From NCBI RefSeq assembly GCF_001544355.1, contig NZ_BCQI01000006.1, positions 1 to 64,000 on the forward strand: a stretch of 64,000 bases of DNA. Reading direction: 5' to 3'. The notes beneath the pieces are model-generated. The model saw only the letters and a list, made by a program, of their open reading frames with translations. It did no database searches and was not told where the DNA came from. This document shows, piece after piece, positions 25,623 to 34,229 of this stretch (position 1 is its first letter; each line of letters begins with the position of its first letter). The position numbers and the translations under genes were made by a program. The DNA is from Alicyclobacillus acidiphilus NBRC 100859. GTDB lineage: Bacteria; Bacillota; Bacilli; Alicyclobacillales; Alicyclobacillaceae.

Positions 25623-28205
25623 ATGGCGACGCAAATGTGCCTGGATGGCGACGATTGGGTTTACAAGGGTTTTATCGGGGAGTCCTGGCATGGTTCTGTA
25701 CAAGCGGACAGTCGGGAAGGCCCTGATTGGAAACAAGGAACTGTGCCGGGGACTGTGTACGATGATCTGTGGACTGCAGGAGAGATCGAAGATCCTTACT
25801 ACGAACAAAACAGCTTAATCATCGAATGGGTTCCGGCGCGCTACTGGGTGTACAAAAAGCGTTTTAGAGTAGCTTCTCCATCGCCTGGAACGGGTGTGGA
25901 ACTGTGTTTCGAAGGCATTGATTACGCGGCCCGCGTGTACCTCAACGGCGCCGAACTTGGCCGACACGAAGGCATGTATGTCCCTGCTTGCTATCGGGTT
26001 GAATCGTTGCTTCGGTATGGGGAAGACAATGTGCTGGTGGTGGTGATTGAGCCAGCGCCACAGGAGCAGCCGCAAATCGGACGGACGAGTCTGGTGAAGA
26101 CGCACAAATCGAGGATGACTTATTGGTGGGACTTTTGCCCGCGCATGATTCATGTGGGCATTTGGGATTCGGTGTACTTGCGAGAAGTCGCCGAAGTTCG
26201 TATTCGGGACATTTACGTTCGCACGGACGTGGACGCCGCGCTGTCAGCGGCTGACGTGGGCGTCGCTGTTGAATTGGATGCAGCGAAAGACGGCCGGATT
26301 GATCTGTCTATCGAATTCCTGCATCAAGGAAAAACCGTTCATCGCCACGCGTCCGATCACGTCATGCCCACTGGTTCAACGTCGGTCCAGTCGTCTATTC
26401 GGCTGGATCGACCGAATTTCTGGTGGCCGAACGGTCTTGGCGACGCACATCTGTATGAGGCACGGGTACAAGTCTTCAGGGACGGGGCTGCTGTCGACGA
26501 GCGCAGTGTGACATTTGGCATCCGAACAGTTCGGCTCGAAAGCAATGCTGGTGCGCCAGATGACGCCCGCCCGTATACCTTCGTGGTCAACGGGATACCG
26601 ACTTACATCACGGGATGGAACTGGGTGCCTATCGATGTCATGTATGGCAAAAGACAACCTGGCAAGCTACGTCACTTGCTTCACCTGGCCAAGGCGGCGA
26701 ATGTCAATTTGCTGCGTGTATGGGGCGGCGGGTTAATTGAACGTGAAGACTTTTATCGCTTATGCGATGAATACGGAATCATGGTTTGGCAGGAATGGAT
26801 TCAATCGAGTTCCGGGATGGACAACAAGCCGTCGGAGGACCCTGAATTCATCGAGATGATGGTGGATCAGGCCAAGCAGATCATCCCGCGCCGGCGGAAT
26901 CACGCGTCGCTGGTGCTGTGGTGCGGCGGAAATGAACTGCAAGATCTCGACGGCATTCCACTCGATGATTCGGAACCTGTGTTGGCGGCTTTGCGGGACG
27001 TGGTCGACGCGCTGCACCCTGACGCAAATTGGCTGCCAACTTCGCCCTCCGGGCCCTTGTTCATGAACAGTATCGAGAATATTGAGCAGAATCCGGATGG
27101 ACTTCACGACGTGCATGGACCTTGGGAATTTCAGGGGGTGACAGCCCACTACGATTTATATAATCGCGGGACGTCACTCTTTCACAGTGAGTTCGGGGTA
27201 GAAGGCATTGCAAATCGACGGACCATTGACGCGACCATTGCGCCTGAACATCAGTGGCCAGCCACGCGGGAGAATCCCGTATGGAACCACCGAGGCAGTT
27301 GGTGGATCAACGAATCGATAGTGCAAGCTTCATTCTCTGGTCTATCGAATTTGGAGGAACTGGTTTGCGCTAGTCAGTTTCTGCAGGCAGAAGGATTGCG
27401 TTACGCGATTGAAGCGAACCGCAGGCGATCCCCTCGGAACAGCGGCACCATCCCGTGGCAGATGAACGAGTCGTACCCCAATGGATACTGCACCGCGGCC
27501 GTCGACTTTTACGGCCGTCCGAAGCCTGCGTACTACGCTGTTGCAAGGGCGTATCGCCCGATTGTAATCACGGCGCGACTGGCAACGATGGCGTGGGAAG
27601 GTCGGGATCGATTTGAGGCTGAGGTTTATGTCATCGATTCTGGTTTGCCGCAGGCCCCGTACGCCGATGGTGGCACATGCGAAGTGGTGGCGCGGTTGCG
27701 GGATGCGGCCGGCCGCGTTCTGCGCAAATGGGTCGACAAAACGGATATTTCGCCGATCCGATCAGCGAGGCATGTGTTTGCTGTGAGCACGTTGGTCGGT
27801 GAGATTCCTGGTGATGTGTTCTTCTTGGATTTACACTTGCTCGACGGTGAGGGACGCGTGATCGCAGACAACCGTTACGTCCTCAGTCGCACGAGTACAT
27901 TCAAACCACTCATGGCAGTTGATCAGACGACATTGCGCGTGGATTGGGAATGGGGCGAGGACGATGAAACCGTGTTGACCGTCCGGAACGAAGGGACGAG
28001 CGTCGCCATCTCGGTGCAATTCGAGGACACGCTGCCGCTGAAGACGGATCGCTACCTGTACTTTCGTGATAACGCATTCCATTTGTTTCCTGGAGAGACG
28101 CGTCGAATTCAGCTTTCGCATTCTGCCGGATTAGAATCATCGTTTGAGGTCGAAGTGGGTGGTTGGAATACGCAAAAGCAGGTACTGACGATCAGGCGCG
28201 GTTAG
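25623..28205 (+). CDS. GH2 beta-mannosidase
   Basis: An 860-residue glycoside hydrolase family 2 protein with the order: jelly-roll sugar-binding domain (1-200), Ig-like domain (about 200-300), TIM barrel (about 310-620) and C-terminal beta domains. The acid/base Glu is in WCGGNELQDL near residue 438 and the nucleophile Glu is in HSEFGVEGI near 523. The RVWGGGLIEREDFYRLCDEYGIMVWQEW segment is typical of beta-mannosidases rather than beta-galactosidases. There is no signal peptide, so it acts in the cytoplasm on imported beta-mannosides. ATG 25623 has GAAGGG eight bases upstream. Expected substrates are Man-beta-1,4-Man or Man-beta-1,4-GlcNAc. Confidence 0.9.
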   Translation: MATQMCLDGDDWVYKGFIGESWHGSVQADSREGPDWKQGTVPGTVYDDLWTAGEIEDPYYEQNSLIIEWVPARYWVYKKRFRVASPSPGTGVELCFEGIDYAARVYLNGAELGRHEGMYVPACYRVESLLRYGEDNVLVVVIEPAPQEQPQIGRTSLVKTHKSRMTYWWDFCPRMIHVGIWDSVYLREVAEVRIRDIYVRTDVDAALSAADVGVAVELDAAKDGRIDLSIEFLHQGKTVHRHASDHVMPTGSTSVQSSIRLDRPNFWWPNGLGDAHLYEARVQVFRDGAAVDERSVTFGIRTVRLESNAGAPDDARPYTFVVNGIPTYITGWNWVPIDVMYGKRQPGKLRHLLHLAKAANVNLLRVWGGGLIEREDFYRLCDEYGIMVWQEWIQSSSGMDNKPSEDPEFIEMMVDQAKQIIPRRRNHASLVLWCGGNELQDLDGIPLDDSEPVLAALRDVVDALHPDANWLPTSPSGPLFMNSIENIEQNPDGLHDVHGPWEFQGVTAHYDLYNRGTSLFHSEFGVEGIANRRTIDATIAPEHQWPATRENPVWNHRGSWWINESIVQASFSGLSNLEELVCASQFLQAEGLRYAIEANRRRSPRNSGTIPWQMNESYPNGYCTAAVDFYGRPKPAYYAVARAYRPIVITARLATMAWEGRDRFEAEVYVIDSGLPQAPYADGGTCEVVARLRDAAGRVLRKWVDKTDISPIRSARHVFAVSTLVGEIPGDVFFLDLHLLDGEGRVIADNRYVLSRTSTFKPLMAVDQTTLRVDWEWGEDDETVLTVRNEGTSVAISVQFEDTLPLKTDRYLYFRDNAFHLFPGETRRIQLSHSAGLESSFEVEVGGWNTQKQVLTIRRG

Positions 28206-28244
28206 ATATGCTCGCACCGTTTTCGTTTCCTCACCAAACATACG

Positions 28245-28281
28245 AACGGGGTCACGGCCGTATGGCAGTTGTGACCCTGTT
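28245..28281. terminator. Bidirectional terminator between the mannosidase and LacI genes
   Basis: AACGGGGTCAC (28245-28255) pairs with GTGACCCTGTT (28271-28281) over 11 pairs including one G-T. T-rich or A-rich flanks on both sides suit both converging genes. Confidence 0.7.
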
Positions 28282-28291
28282 TATACATGAA

Positions 28292-29296
28292 TTAGTTTGG
28301 GTTCGACGACGAATTGCGGATGATGAGCTCTGGCTTGAGCAGGCGCCGGCGGTTTGAGTCCATGGGTTTCTTGTCGATACAATCCAGGAGAAACTGGGCT
28401 GCCGTTTGCCCCATTTGTTCGAACGGTTGCCGAACGGTCGTCAACGCTGGGAAAATCCACTGCGCGATGTCGATATCGTCGAATCCAACCACTGAGAAGT
28501 CGCGCGGAATGCTGTAGCCTTGTTCCTGCAGGCAGGTCATTGCGCCCAGTGCGGATTCGTCGTTCGATGCGATGACCGCGGTAAATCCTCTGGATTGCAA
28601 CAGCTTTTTCATGGCGGTGTAACCACCTTGATTGGACCAGTCCGAGGTACAGATCCAGTCTGGATTCATGGCTAGGCCAAGCGATTCCATGGCGCTGACG
28701 TAACCGGCGGATCTGTATTTGGTTGCGCCGATATCGTCAGGTCCGGCGATATAGGCGATATGACGATGTCCAATTCGATACAAGTAGTGAACGAGTTCAA
28801 CGATCCCGCTGAAGTTGTCCACGTCGACCGTGTGGATGTCATCGACACCCGCGTTGTCGCCAAATAGTACCACGGGAAAAGGGGCTTCACGCATCTGTTC
28901 GACATCCGCTTGGTCACGGCGTGCGAAACTCACATAGATCAGCCCATCGACCTGTTCTTCGTACAGCAGGCGCAAAAAGTCCGTCTCCCGGCGCTTGGAC
29001 TTGTTCCAAGTGTAGTACACAGCGCTGTAGCCGTTCGCGTCCAGGACTTCGCCGATCCCTTTCAAAATGGGTGAATAAAATCGGTTGGAGATGTCGTCTA
29101 CGATAATTCCAATCTCCTGCGTTTTATCCATGACCAAACGCCGTGCGTTCATATTTGGATGGTAATTGAGTTCTTCAATGGCTTTGATGATGGCCTCTTC
29201 GGTTTTCTTGTTGACGGGAATTCCGTTGAGAAATCGGGAAACAGTGCTCTTGGACGTCTTTGCCTGTCTCGCGACATCTTTAATGGTCGGTGTCAT
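28292..29296 (-). CDS. LacI family transcriptional regulator
   Basis: A 334-residue repressor. The helix-turn-helix (TIKDVARQAKTSKSTVSRFLNG) and hinge helix (NARRLVMDKT) are N-terminal; the sugar-binding periplasmic-type domain follows from residue 60. It is divergent from the eleven-gene run at 29639 and convergent with the beta-mannosidase. A LacI-type palindrome occurs twice nearby, in front of the importer and in front of the run, so this is the obvious candidate to bind it. RBS GAGGGTGG precedes the ATG. The inducer is probably a sugar released from the glycan. Confidence 0.93.
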   Translation of the reverse strand: MTPTIKDVARQAKTSKSTVSRFLNGIPVNKKTEEAIIKAIEELNYHPNMNARRLVMDKTQEIGIIVDDISNRFYSPILKGIGEVLDANGYSAVYYTWNKSKRRETDFLRLLYEEQVDGLIYVSFARRDQADVEQMREAPFPVVLFGDNAGVDDIHTVDVDNFSGIVELVHYLYRIGHRHIAYIAGPDDIGATKYRSAGYVSAMESLGLAMNPDWICTSDWSNQGGYTAMKKLLQSRGFTAVIASNDESALGAMTCLQEQGYSIPRDFSVVGFDDIDIAQWIFPALTTVRQPFEQMGQTAAQFLLDCIDKKPMDSNRRRLLKPELIIRNSSSNPN

Positions 29297-29530
29297 AGTT
29301 CCACCCTCGCAACTTCTCGTTGTCTATCTGTCGATCATTTTCAGCGATTTGGTCCTAGCGTTTTACGGAGAAATCGATGGATTCGAATGGAGCGCGAACA
29401 GACTGCTCCCAGCGATGTTGAAAACGTGCCCAACATCTCAGTCTGTACGCGACATTCGTGATCGCGTGACATCTATAGTCCTATTATGCACCATAGGATA
29501 CGGATTGCGCTAGTAACAACTCTTTGTCTA

Positions 29531-29560
29531 TTGACATTCAGTGAAATGGGCGAGTATCAT
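29531..29560 (+). promoter_or_regulatory. Sigma-A promoter of the eleven-gene glycan operon
   Basis: TTGACA (29531-29536, perfect) and TATCAT (29555-29560, five of six) are separated by 18 bases. The predicted start is near 29567. The operator palindrome is centred 44 to 45 bases after the -10 box, so it would act as a block to elongation or through looping. Confidence 0.65.
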
Positions 29561-29595
29561 TCAGGCAACTGGCTAAAGCTTATTTTTTATTTTGT

Positions 29596-29613
29596 TTTGG
29601 GAACGTTCCCAAA
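29596..29613. promoter_or_regulatory. 18-bp palindrome TTTGGGAACGTTCCCAAA, LacI-type operator
   Basis: A perfect palindrome identical to the inner 18 bases of the 21423-21448 site. It lies in the leader of the glycan operon, 26 bases before the first ATG. Confidence 0.78.
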
Positions 29614-29638
29614 CGTGAAGGTTAGGTGTGAGGCGACT

Positions 29639-31681
29639 ATGGCAGACATCACCTGGCGCGTGTATCCCTCCGACGCAGCGAAAGAGTTGCATATCGTCTA
29701 TGGTGACACGTTCGACACCGACTATCTCAAATTATCTGCGTTAGGGCAGGTCATGATCGCTGGACACAGCAGTGCCTATGACATCCCAATATTGCAAACC
29801 TATTCAGATAAAGACGATAGACTTCACCTGGTAGGTCAGTCCGGCGATTTCTCGATCGTTATGGACTGGCAGCGTCAGACAGGTCGTTGCGCGTACGTCG
29901 ATGTCCATGTGGAACTCGTGTATCGCGGCGATGGTCCGGTGGACCTGGGTCTGCGCTTCCCATTCGAATTGGTGGGCCGCGGACGACCACGGTTCATGAT
30001 TCCTGGGGCATTTTACAAGGAAAATCGTTTTGCGCATAATGCGCGCAAATATCCAAGGTATGACTGGGATGGGGGGAACGCCGACGATCTCGTCTCAGAC
30101 AGTTGGTCGTTTCGGGCCGACAGGGCGGCATTGCCGGCGGTGTTCGCTTGGAACGAAGGCATGTCCGCAGCCATATGCGTCGAGGAAATCTCTGAAGCTG
30201 GTATGAACGGCGTAGGCTTTCAGGGCACTTCGGACGGGACCTTGATTTGGGCGGATTTTCCCTATCGTGAGGAACCTGTGGTATTTGACGGGGAACCTCT
30301 TGCTCAACCTGTGGATATTCAGACAGTTGCCATATCGCCTGGGCAGAAACTTGTGGTGAACTTTCGGATTTACGCCGGATCGGCAGACCTGCACGCTTAC
30401 GATCCGTTTGTCCGAACCATGTACGATATTCATCGTCAATCGCACCACCTCAATCCTTGGATGGATATCCAACAAGCTGCAGAGCTGACCGCCCATGGAT
30501 TGTTTACGTGGCACTTTCACCCGGAATACGACATTCTCATGGAGACTGCCGCGTTTGATCGGGAACTGAATAACAACGTCAAAGGCTTAGGGGATCGGCT
30601 GCACATGCACGTCGCCTGGGTCAGCGGTGCCCCATACGCCTATGCATTGTTGACCTACGGACGTCGCCATCATCGGCCTGAATATGTAGACGCTGCCATT
30701 CGAGTCCTTGACAAGATTGCGTCGGGCATTGCTCCGTGTGGGATATTCTGGGCCGCATGGACGGCCGAACGCGGCTGGGGCTGCGGTTGGAACCCGAATT
30801 CAGAGTGGCTGCAGGCGAGAACCATCTCGGAAGCGACGCTGTTTATGACGAGAGCCATCGAGTTTGAGCGGCAATTCGGCATGGAACACGAGACGTGGGA
30901 GAACGCGGCGCTTTCCAACTTGCGCTTTGCGCAACGCGTTCAGCGCGCGGACGGGAATTTCGGATCGTATTACCACTGCGAACGCGGAACGGTCGAAGAA
31001 TGGGATGGCGCAGGCGGAATGCTTTGGATTGCCGCGTTGTTGGAAGGCGCTGAAGTATTTAACCGCCGTGATTTTGCTGTCTCTGCGGAACGCGCTGGAG
31101 CGTACTACGAGCGCTTCGTCCTTGATGAATTCATATACGGCGCACCCGAGGACGTTCATCTCACGCCGACGTCAGAAGATGCGTACAACGCCGTGGTGGC
31201 GTACGTGATGCTGTATGAGCACGACTCATCGTTACGATGGCTTACTTTGGCGACCAAGTCGGCGGACTGGATGATGACATTCCGCTGGACGTACAATTTG
31301 GCGTTCCCGGCCCACACGTTGCTCAAACAGTACGATTTTCGATCCCGCGGTGCGGACCAAGCGTCTCCCTCCAATCAGCACCTGCATAACTACGGCCTGT
31401 TTTGTTTACCTGAAATGCTGCGACTCTGGCAGTATACCGACGACGATTATTATCTCATGCGCACCCGGGACTTATTGTCTTGTTTTCTTCAGTTCATCGC
31501 GCGTGAGGACGGCGACTTCAACGCGTACAAGGGCATGGTCACCGAGCGTTATTACAATACGAACTGTTTTCAGCCGAAAGGCATGCTGGTCACGCTGTCG
31601 CATGCATGGTGTGTCGGAGTGACGTTGTACGCCTGTCAGGAGGCAGCACCGTTTGGACCCCACCTCGCGCTGCGGGATTGA
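29639..31681 (+). CDS. Unrecognised 680-residue protein, predicted sugar-degrading
   Basis: I do not recognise a named family. The first 270 residues are beta-rich, like the N-terminal sandwich of many glycosidases. From about 280 to the end the sequence is mostly helical. It has repeated helix pairs and conserved-looking aromatic and acidic stretches (WAAWTAERGWGCGWNP, YYHCERGTVEEWDGAGGM, LTPTSEDAYNAVVAY), which suggests an alpha/alpha toroid like those of GH family hydrolases or lyases. There is no signal peptide. ATG 29639 has GTGAGG upstream; the frame is open from 29486, but that part contains the promoter and operator. As first gene of the operon it probably acts on the imported glycan. 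Confidence 0.7.
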   Translation: MADITWRVYPSDAAKELHIVYGDTFDTDYLKLSALGQVMIAGHSSAYDIPILQTYSDKDDRLHLVGQSGDFSIVMDWQRQTGRCAYVDVHVELVYRGDGPVDLGLRFPFELVGRGRPRFMIPGAFYKENRFAHNARKYPRYDWDGGNADDLVSDSWSFRADRAALPAVFAWNEGMSAAICVEEISEAGMNGVGFQGTSDGTLIWADFPYREEPVVFDGEPLAQPVDIQTVAISPGQKLVVNFRIYAGSADLHAYDPFVRTMYDIHRQSHHLNPWMDIQQAAELTAHGLFTWHFHPEYDILMETAAFDRELNNNVKGLGDRLHMHVAWVSGAPYAYALLTYGRRHHRPEYVDAAIRVLDKIASGIAPCGIFWAAWTAERGWGCGWNPNSEWLQARTISEATLFMTRAIEFERQFGMEHETWENAALSNLRFAQRVQRADGNFGSYYHCERGTVEEWDGAGGMLWIAALLEGAEVFNRRDFAVSAERAGAYYERFVLDEFIYGAPEDVHLTPTSEDAYNAVVAYVMLYEHDSSLRWLTLATKSADWMMTFRWTYNLAFPAHTLLKQYDFRSRGADQASPSNQHLHNYGLFCLPEMLRLWQYTDDDYYLMRTRDLLSCFLQFIAREDGDFNAYKGMVTERYYNTNCFQPKGMLVTLSHAWCVGVTLYACQEAAPFGPHLALRD

Positions 31682-31722
31682 ACTGGCAATTGAGACAGAG
31701 CATCTCTATGGAGGCGATCACC

Positions 31723-32439
31723 ATGGTACGACTAGCCGAGGGATTCTACATGATCTCGAGCGGGAACTTGACTCATCCTTGGGATGCAAACGCGTATCTG
31801 TTTCCTGGACAGGAGCCCGCACTCGTGGATTGCGGAAGCCCATTAGGCTATGCCGCGTTGAAGGAAAGTCTGAGGCAGTTTGGCTACGAACCAAAGGATA
31901 TCCGGAAAGTCATCGGTACTCACGGACACTGGGATCATGTGTCGGGGATGGCAAGTTTGCGTCAGGAGAGCGACGCGGTGCTTTGGCTGCATCCGGCGGA
32001 CAAGGAACAGGTCGAGCATGGAGATTACGACAAGACGGCCGCATTTCTCTACGGAGAACCGTTTCCCGCAACGCCTGTCGATCATCTCTTGGAAGACGGT
32101 CAGGACATCTTGGCGGGGGATCACACGCTCAAGGTGATTCACACGCCCGGCCACTCCATCGGATCGATCTGCCTCTGGTTTGAGGTTGGAGGCATAAAGA
32201 TTCTCATCTCAGCGGATACGGTGGGCGGCGGCTTCCATCCGCGGGTTGGTTCCGATTTGGTGCAGTGGGAGCACTCGTTGGACAAATTGATGAAGCTGGA
32301 TTTTGACGTGTATACCATGGGACACAGCAATCCGACGTTAATCTACGATGCCAAGCGAAAAATCCAGGAGGCTCGCGAACAGTTCAACGTCTACTTGAAT
32401 CCCTGGTTTCGCCCGTTTCACGTCAGTTTCACCTACTAG
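31723..32439 (+). CDS. MBL-fold metallo-hydrolase (copy 2)
   Basis: A 238-residue paralogue of the protein at 24882, equal in length and about 60% identical by eye, with the same metal motif THGHWDHVSGM. The other metal ligands are in HTPGHSIGS and ISADTVGGG, and it has a near-identical C-terminal tail ending FTY. ATG 31723 has GGAGG eight bases upstream; the frame is open further upstream over the previous gene's end. Having one copy in each of two linked transcripts suggests either a shared essential step or separate substrates. A sugar lactone or ester substrate is only a guess. Confidence 0.88.
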   Translation: MVRLAEGFYMISSGNLTHPWDANAYLFPGQEPALVDCGSPLGYAALKESLRQFGYEPKDIRKVIGTHGHWDHVSGMASLRQESDAVLWLHPADKEQVEHGDYDKTAAFLYGEPFPATPVDHLLEDGQDILAGDHTLKVIHTPGHSIGSICLWFEVGGIKILISADTVGGGFHPRVGSDLVQWEHSLDKLMKLDFDVYTMGHSNPTLIYDAKRKIQEAREQFNVYLNPWFRPFHVSFTY

Positions 32440-32465
32440 TGGTTGGCAGAGAGGGAGAGTGCCAG

Positions 32466-34199
32466 ATGGTTTCCATCATACAAGGAAAGTCGAGACAGAT
32501 TCAGGCAGACGCCTACAAATTGATCTTCCCGGAGGATGATCGGCCATTTTTGTATGTAGAAAGTGCTGACGGGGAGCGGTTGGCCGATCTGTTTGCCTAC
32601 ACCAGTGTCCACACCACGGCTGGGCCGGATGATACCACGGAAGTGGGCGAGTGGCAGATTGTCGAGCACGCGGATGAAGTGGTTTGCCAAATGGTCCTGA
32701 AGAGCTCCGTATGGGACGAGAAGACGATCCGCTTTCGCTGTCAGCCAGACAGTCTGGTTTACGAGGTGGAGGTTACTGGCAAGGGACATTTGCTGGATGT
32801 CAACTACTTCGGCGGATATTCATCGGAAAGCTTGCGCTGGGGTTCGGGATTTTTCTGGTCGGGTATGAAAGCGCTGCAAGGCTTCAATCCGGAACCGAAT
32901 TGCGATGAGATTTTCTACTTCGATCCGGATTCGACGTCCGTGATCCATATGACAGGTGTTCCGATTCCGGGCAGAGGAGACTGGTTTTTCACGCCGCCTC
33001 CGTTTTGCTTTTCCTTTGAATCCAAAATCGGCTGGTTCAGCCTGGGGATCGAAGCCGCGCCTGGGGAGAATCGCTTCACCGAGTATCGCTATCAAGGGCA
33101 GCAATTCGGATTCTACCTGGCGATCTCCTACGAAGGTTACACGCAAGTCGACGGGCGCTACCAGTTGCCTGCGATTCGTTTTCAATTTGCGGACAACGAG
33201 TATCAAGCGCTGGAAGGCCATGTGACTGCACTTCACAAGAACCATTTGGCCCCCAATCCCATCGACAAGCTTGTACCATCGTGGTGGCGGCGGCCCATTT
33301 TTTGCGGCTGGGGTGCGCAGTGCTATGTCGCCGAGCGGGAGAAGGGCCACTCGGCAGATTACGGCCACGCTCCGAGTTATTCGAGGCAAGCATTGTACCA
33401 GGAATGGATGGAGACGCTCGATGCGCGCCAAATCCGTCCGGGGATTGTGGTGCTGGACGATAAATGGCAAGTCCATTACGGACTCAACGATGTCGACGTC
33501 GAGAAGTGGCCGGATTTACCCGGATTCGCAAAATTTCTGCACGATCGCGGTCAAAAGATGCTGTTGTGGCTCAAGGCGTGGGACCCAGAAGGTGTTGCAG
33601 ACGAAGAGTGCGTGTTAAACGCTGCGGGTCACAAGGTCTCCATCGATCCGACGAATCCAGCGTACCAGGCCCGTTTGCGTGAGTCGGTGCGCCGCATGCT
33701 ATCCGAAGACGGTTATAACGCGGACGGCTTCAAAATCGATTTCAGCGCCCGGATTCCGAGTGGCCCAGGTTTTCGGAAGTACGGAGACGTCTGGGGTCTC
33801 GAATTGATGAAGTTGTATCTGTCGGTGATTTACGACGAGGCAAAACGAGTGAAGCCAGACGCATTGGTCATGGCGCACACGCCGCATCCGTATCTGGCCG
33901 ATGTTCTGGATATGATTCGCCTCAACGACGTCAATGTGGCGACGGACATCAACAAGGCCATGATCCACCGCGCCCGCGTCGCCGCCATCGCGTGTCCAAG
34001 CGCCGTGATCGACACGGACAACTGGCCGATGCCAAACAAAGAAGCGTGGCGCCAATATGTGGTGATTCAACCCGAACTCGGCGTTCCTTCGCTGTACTTC
34101 GCCAGCCATGTGGACGCGACCCAGGAACCGTTGGATGAACAGGACTACCAGTTGATTCGCGACGCGTGGCGGCGATACCAATCCAGTTCGTCGAACTGA
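32466..34199 (+). CDS. TIM-barrel glycoside hydrolase (GH31/GH36-like, clan GH-D type)
   Basis: A 577-residue protein with an N-terminal beta domain (1-270) and a TIM barrel from about 280. The barrel strands read GIVVLDDKWQVHYG, MLLWLKAWDPEG, YNADGFKIDF (candidate nucleophile Asp near 424) and VIDTDNWPMPNKEAW (candidate acid/base Asp). These resemble alpha-galactosidase/alpha-glucosidase clan enzymes. There is no signal peptide. ATG 32466 has GGGAG eight bases before it. It is 26 bases downstream of MBL copy 2. It probably removes a terminal alpha-linked sugar (Gal, Glc or Man); exact family and specificity remain open. Confidence 0.75.
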   Translation: MVSIIQGKSRQIQADAYKLIFPEDDRPFLYVESADGERLADLFAYTSVHTTAGPDDTTEVGEWQIVEHADEVVCQMVLKSSVWDEKTIRFRCQPDSLVYEVEVTGKGHLLDVNYFGGYSSESLRWGSGFFWSGMKALQGFNPEPNCDEIFYFDPDSTSVIHMTGVPIPGRGDWFFTPPPFCFSFESKIGWFSLGIEAAPGENRFTEYRYQGQQFGFYLAISYEGYTQVDGRYQLPAIRFQFADNEYQALEGHVTALHKNHLAPNPIDKLVPSWWRRPIFCGWGAQCYVAEREKGHSADYGHAPSYSRQALYQEWMETLDARQIRPGIVVLDDKWQVHYGLNDVDVEKWPDLPGFAKFLHDRGQKMLLWLKAWDPEGVADEECVLNAAGHKVSIDPTNPAYQARLRESVRRMLSEDGYNADGFKIDFSARIPSGPGFRKYGDVWGLELMKLYLSVIYDEAKRVKPDALVMAHTPHPYLADVLDMIRLNDVNVATDINKAMIHRARVAAIACPSAVIDTDNWPMPNKEAWRQYVVIQPELGVPSLYFASHVDATQEPLDEQDYQLIRDAWRRYQSSSSN

Positions 34200-34229
34200 C
34201 GCGCTCATTTCCGAAAGGTGGCAGGAACG

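Larger units (their letters stand above)
29297..29638. other. 342-base divergent control region
   Basis: It lies between the LacI gene and the eleven-gene run. It contains a promoter (29531-29560), the 18-bp palindrome (29596-29613) and a second inverted repeat, GATGTTG (29414-29420) with CAACATC (29431-29437), that could serve the LacI side. No promoter for LacI is clear to me. Confidence 0.6.

Noticed and set aside
29417-29433. Second cre-like site TGAAAACGTGCCCA
   Set aside because: It matches the consensus at only 12 of 14 positions, misses two conserved positions on one side and is not placed over a predicted promoter.
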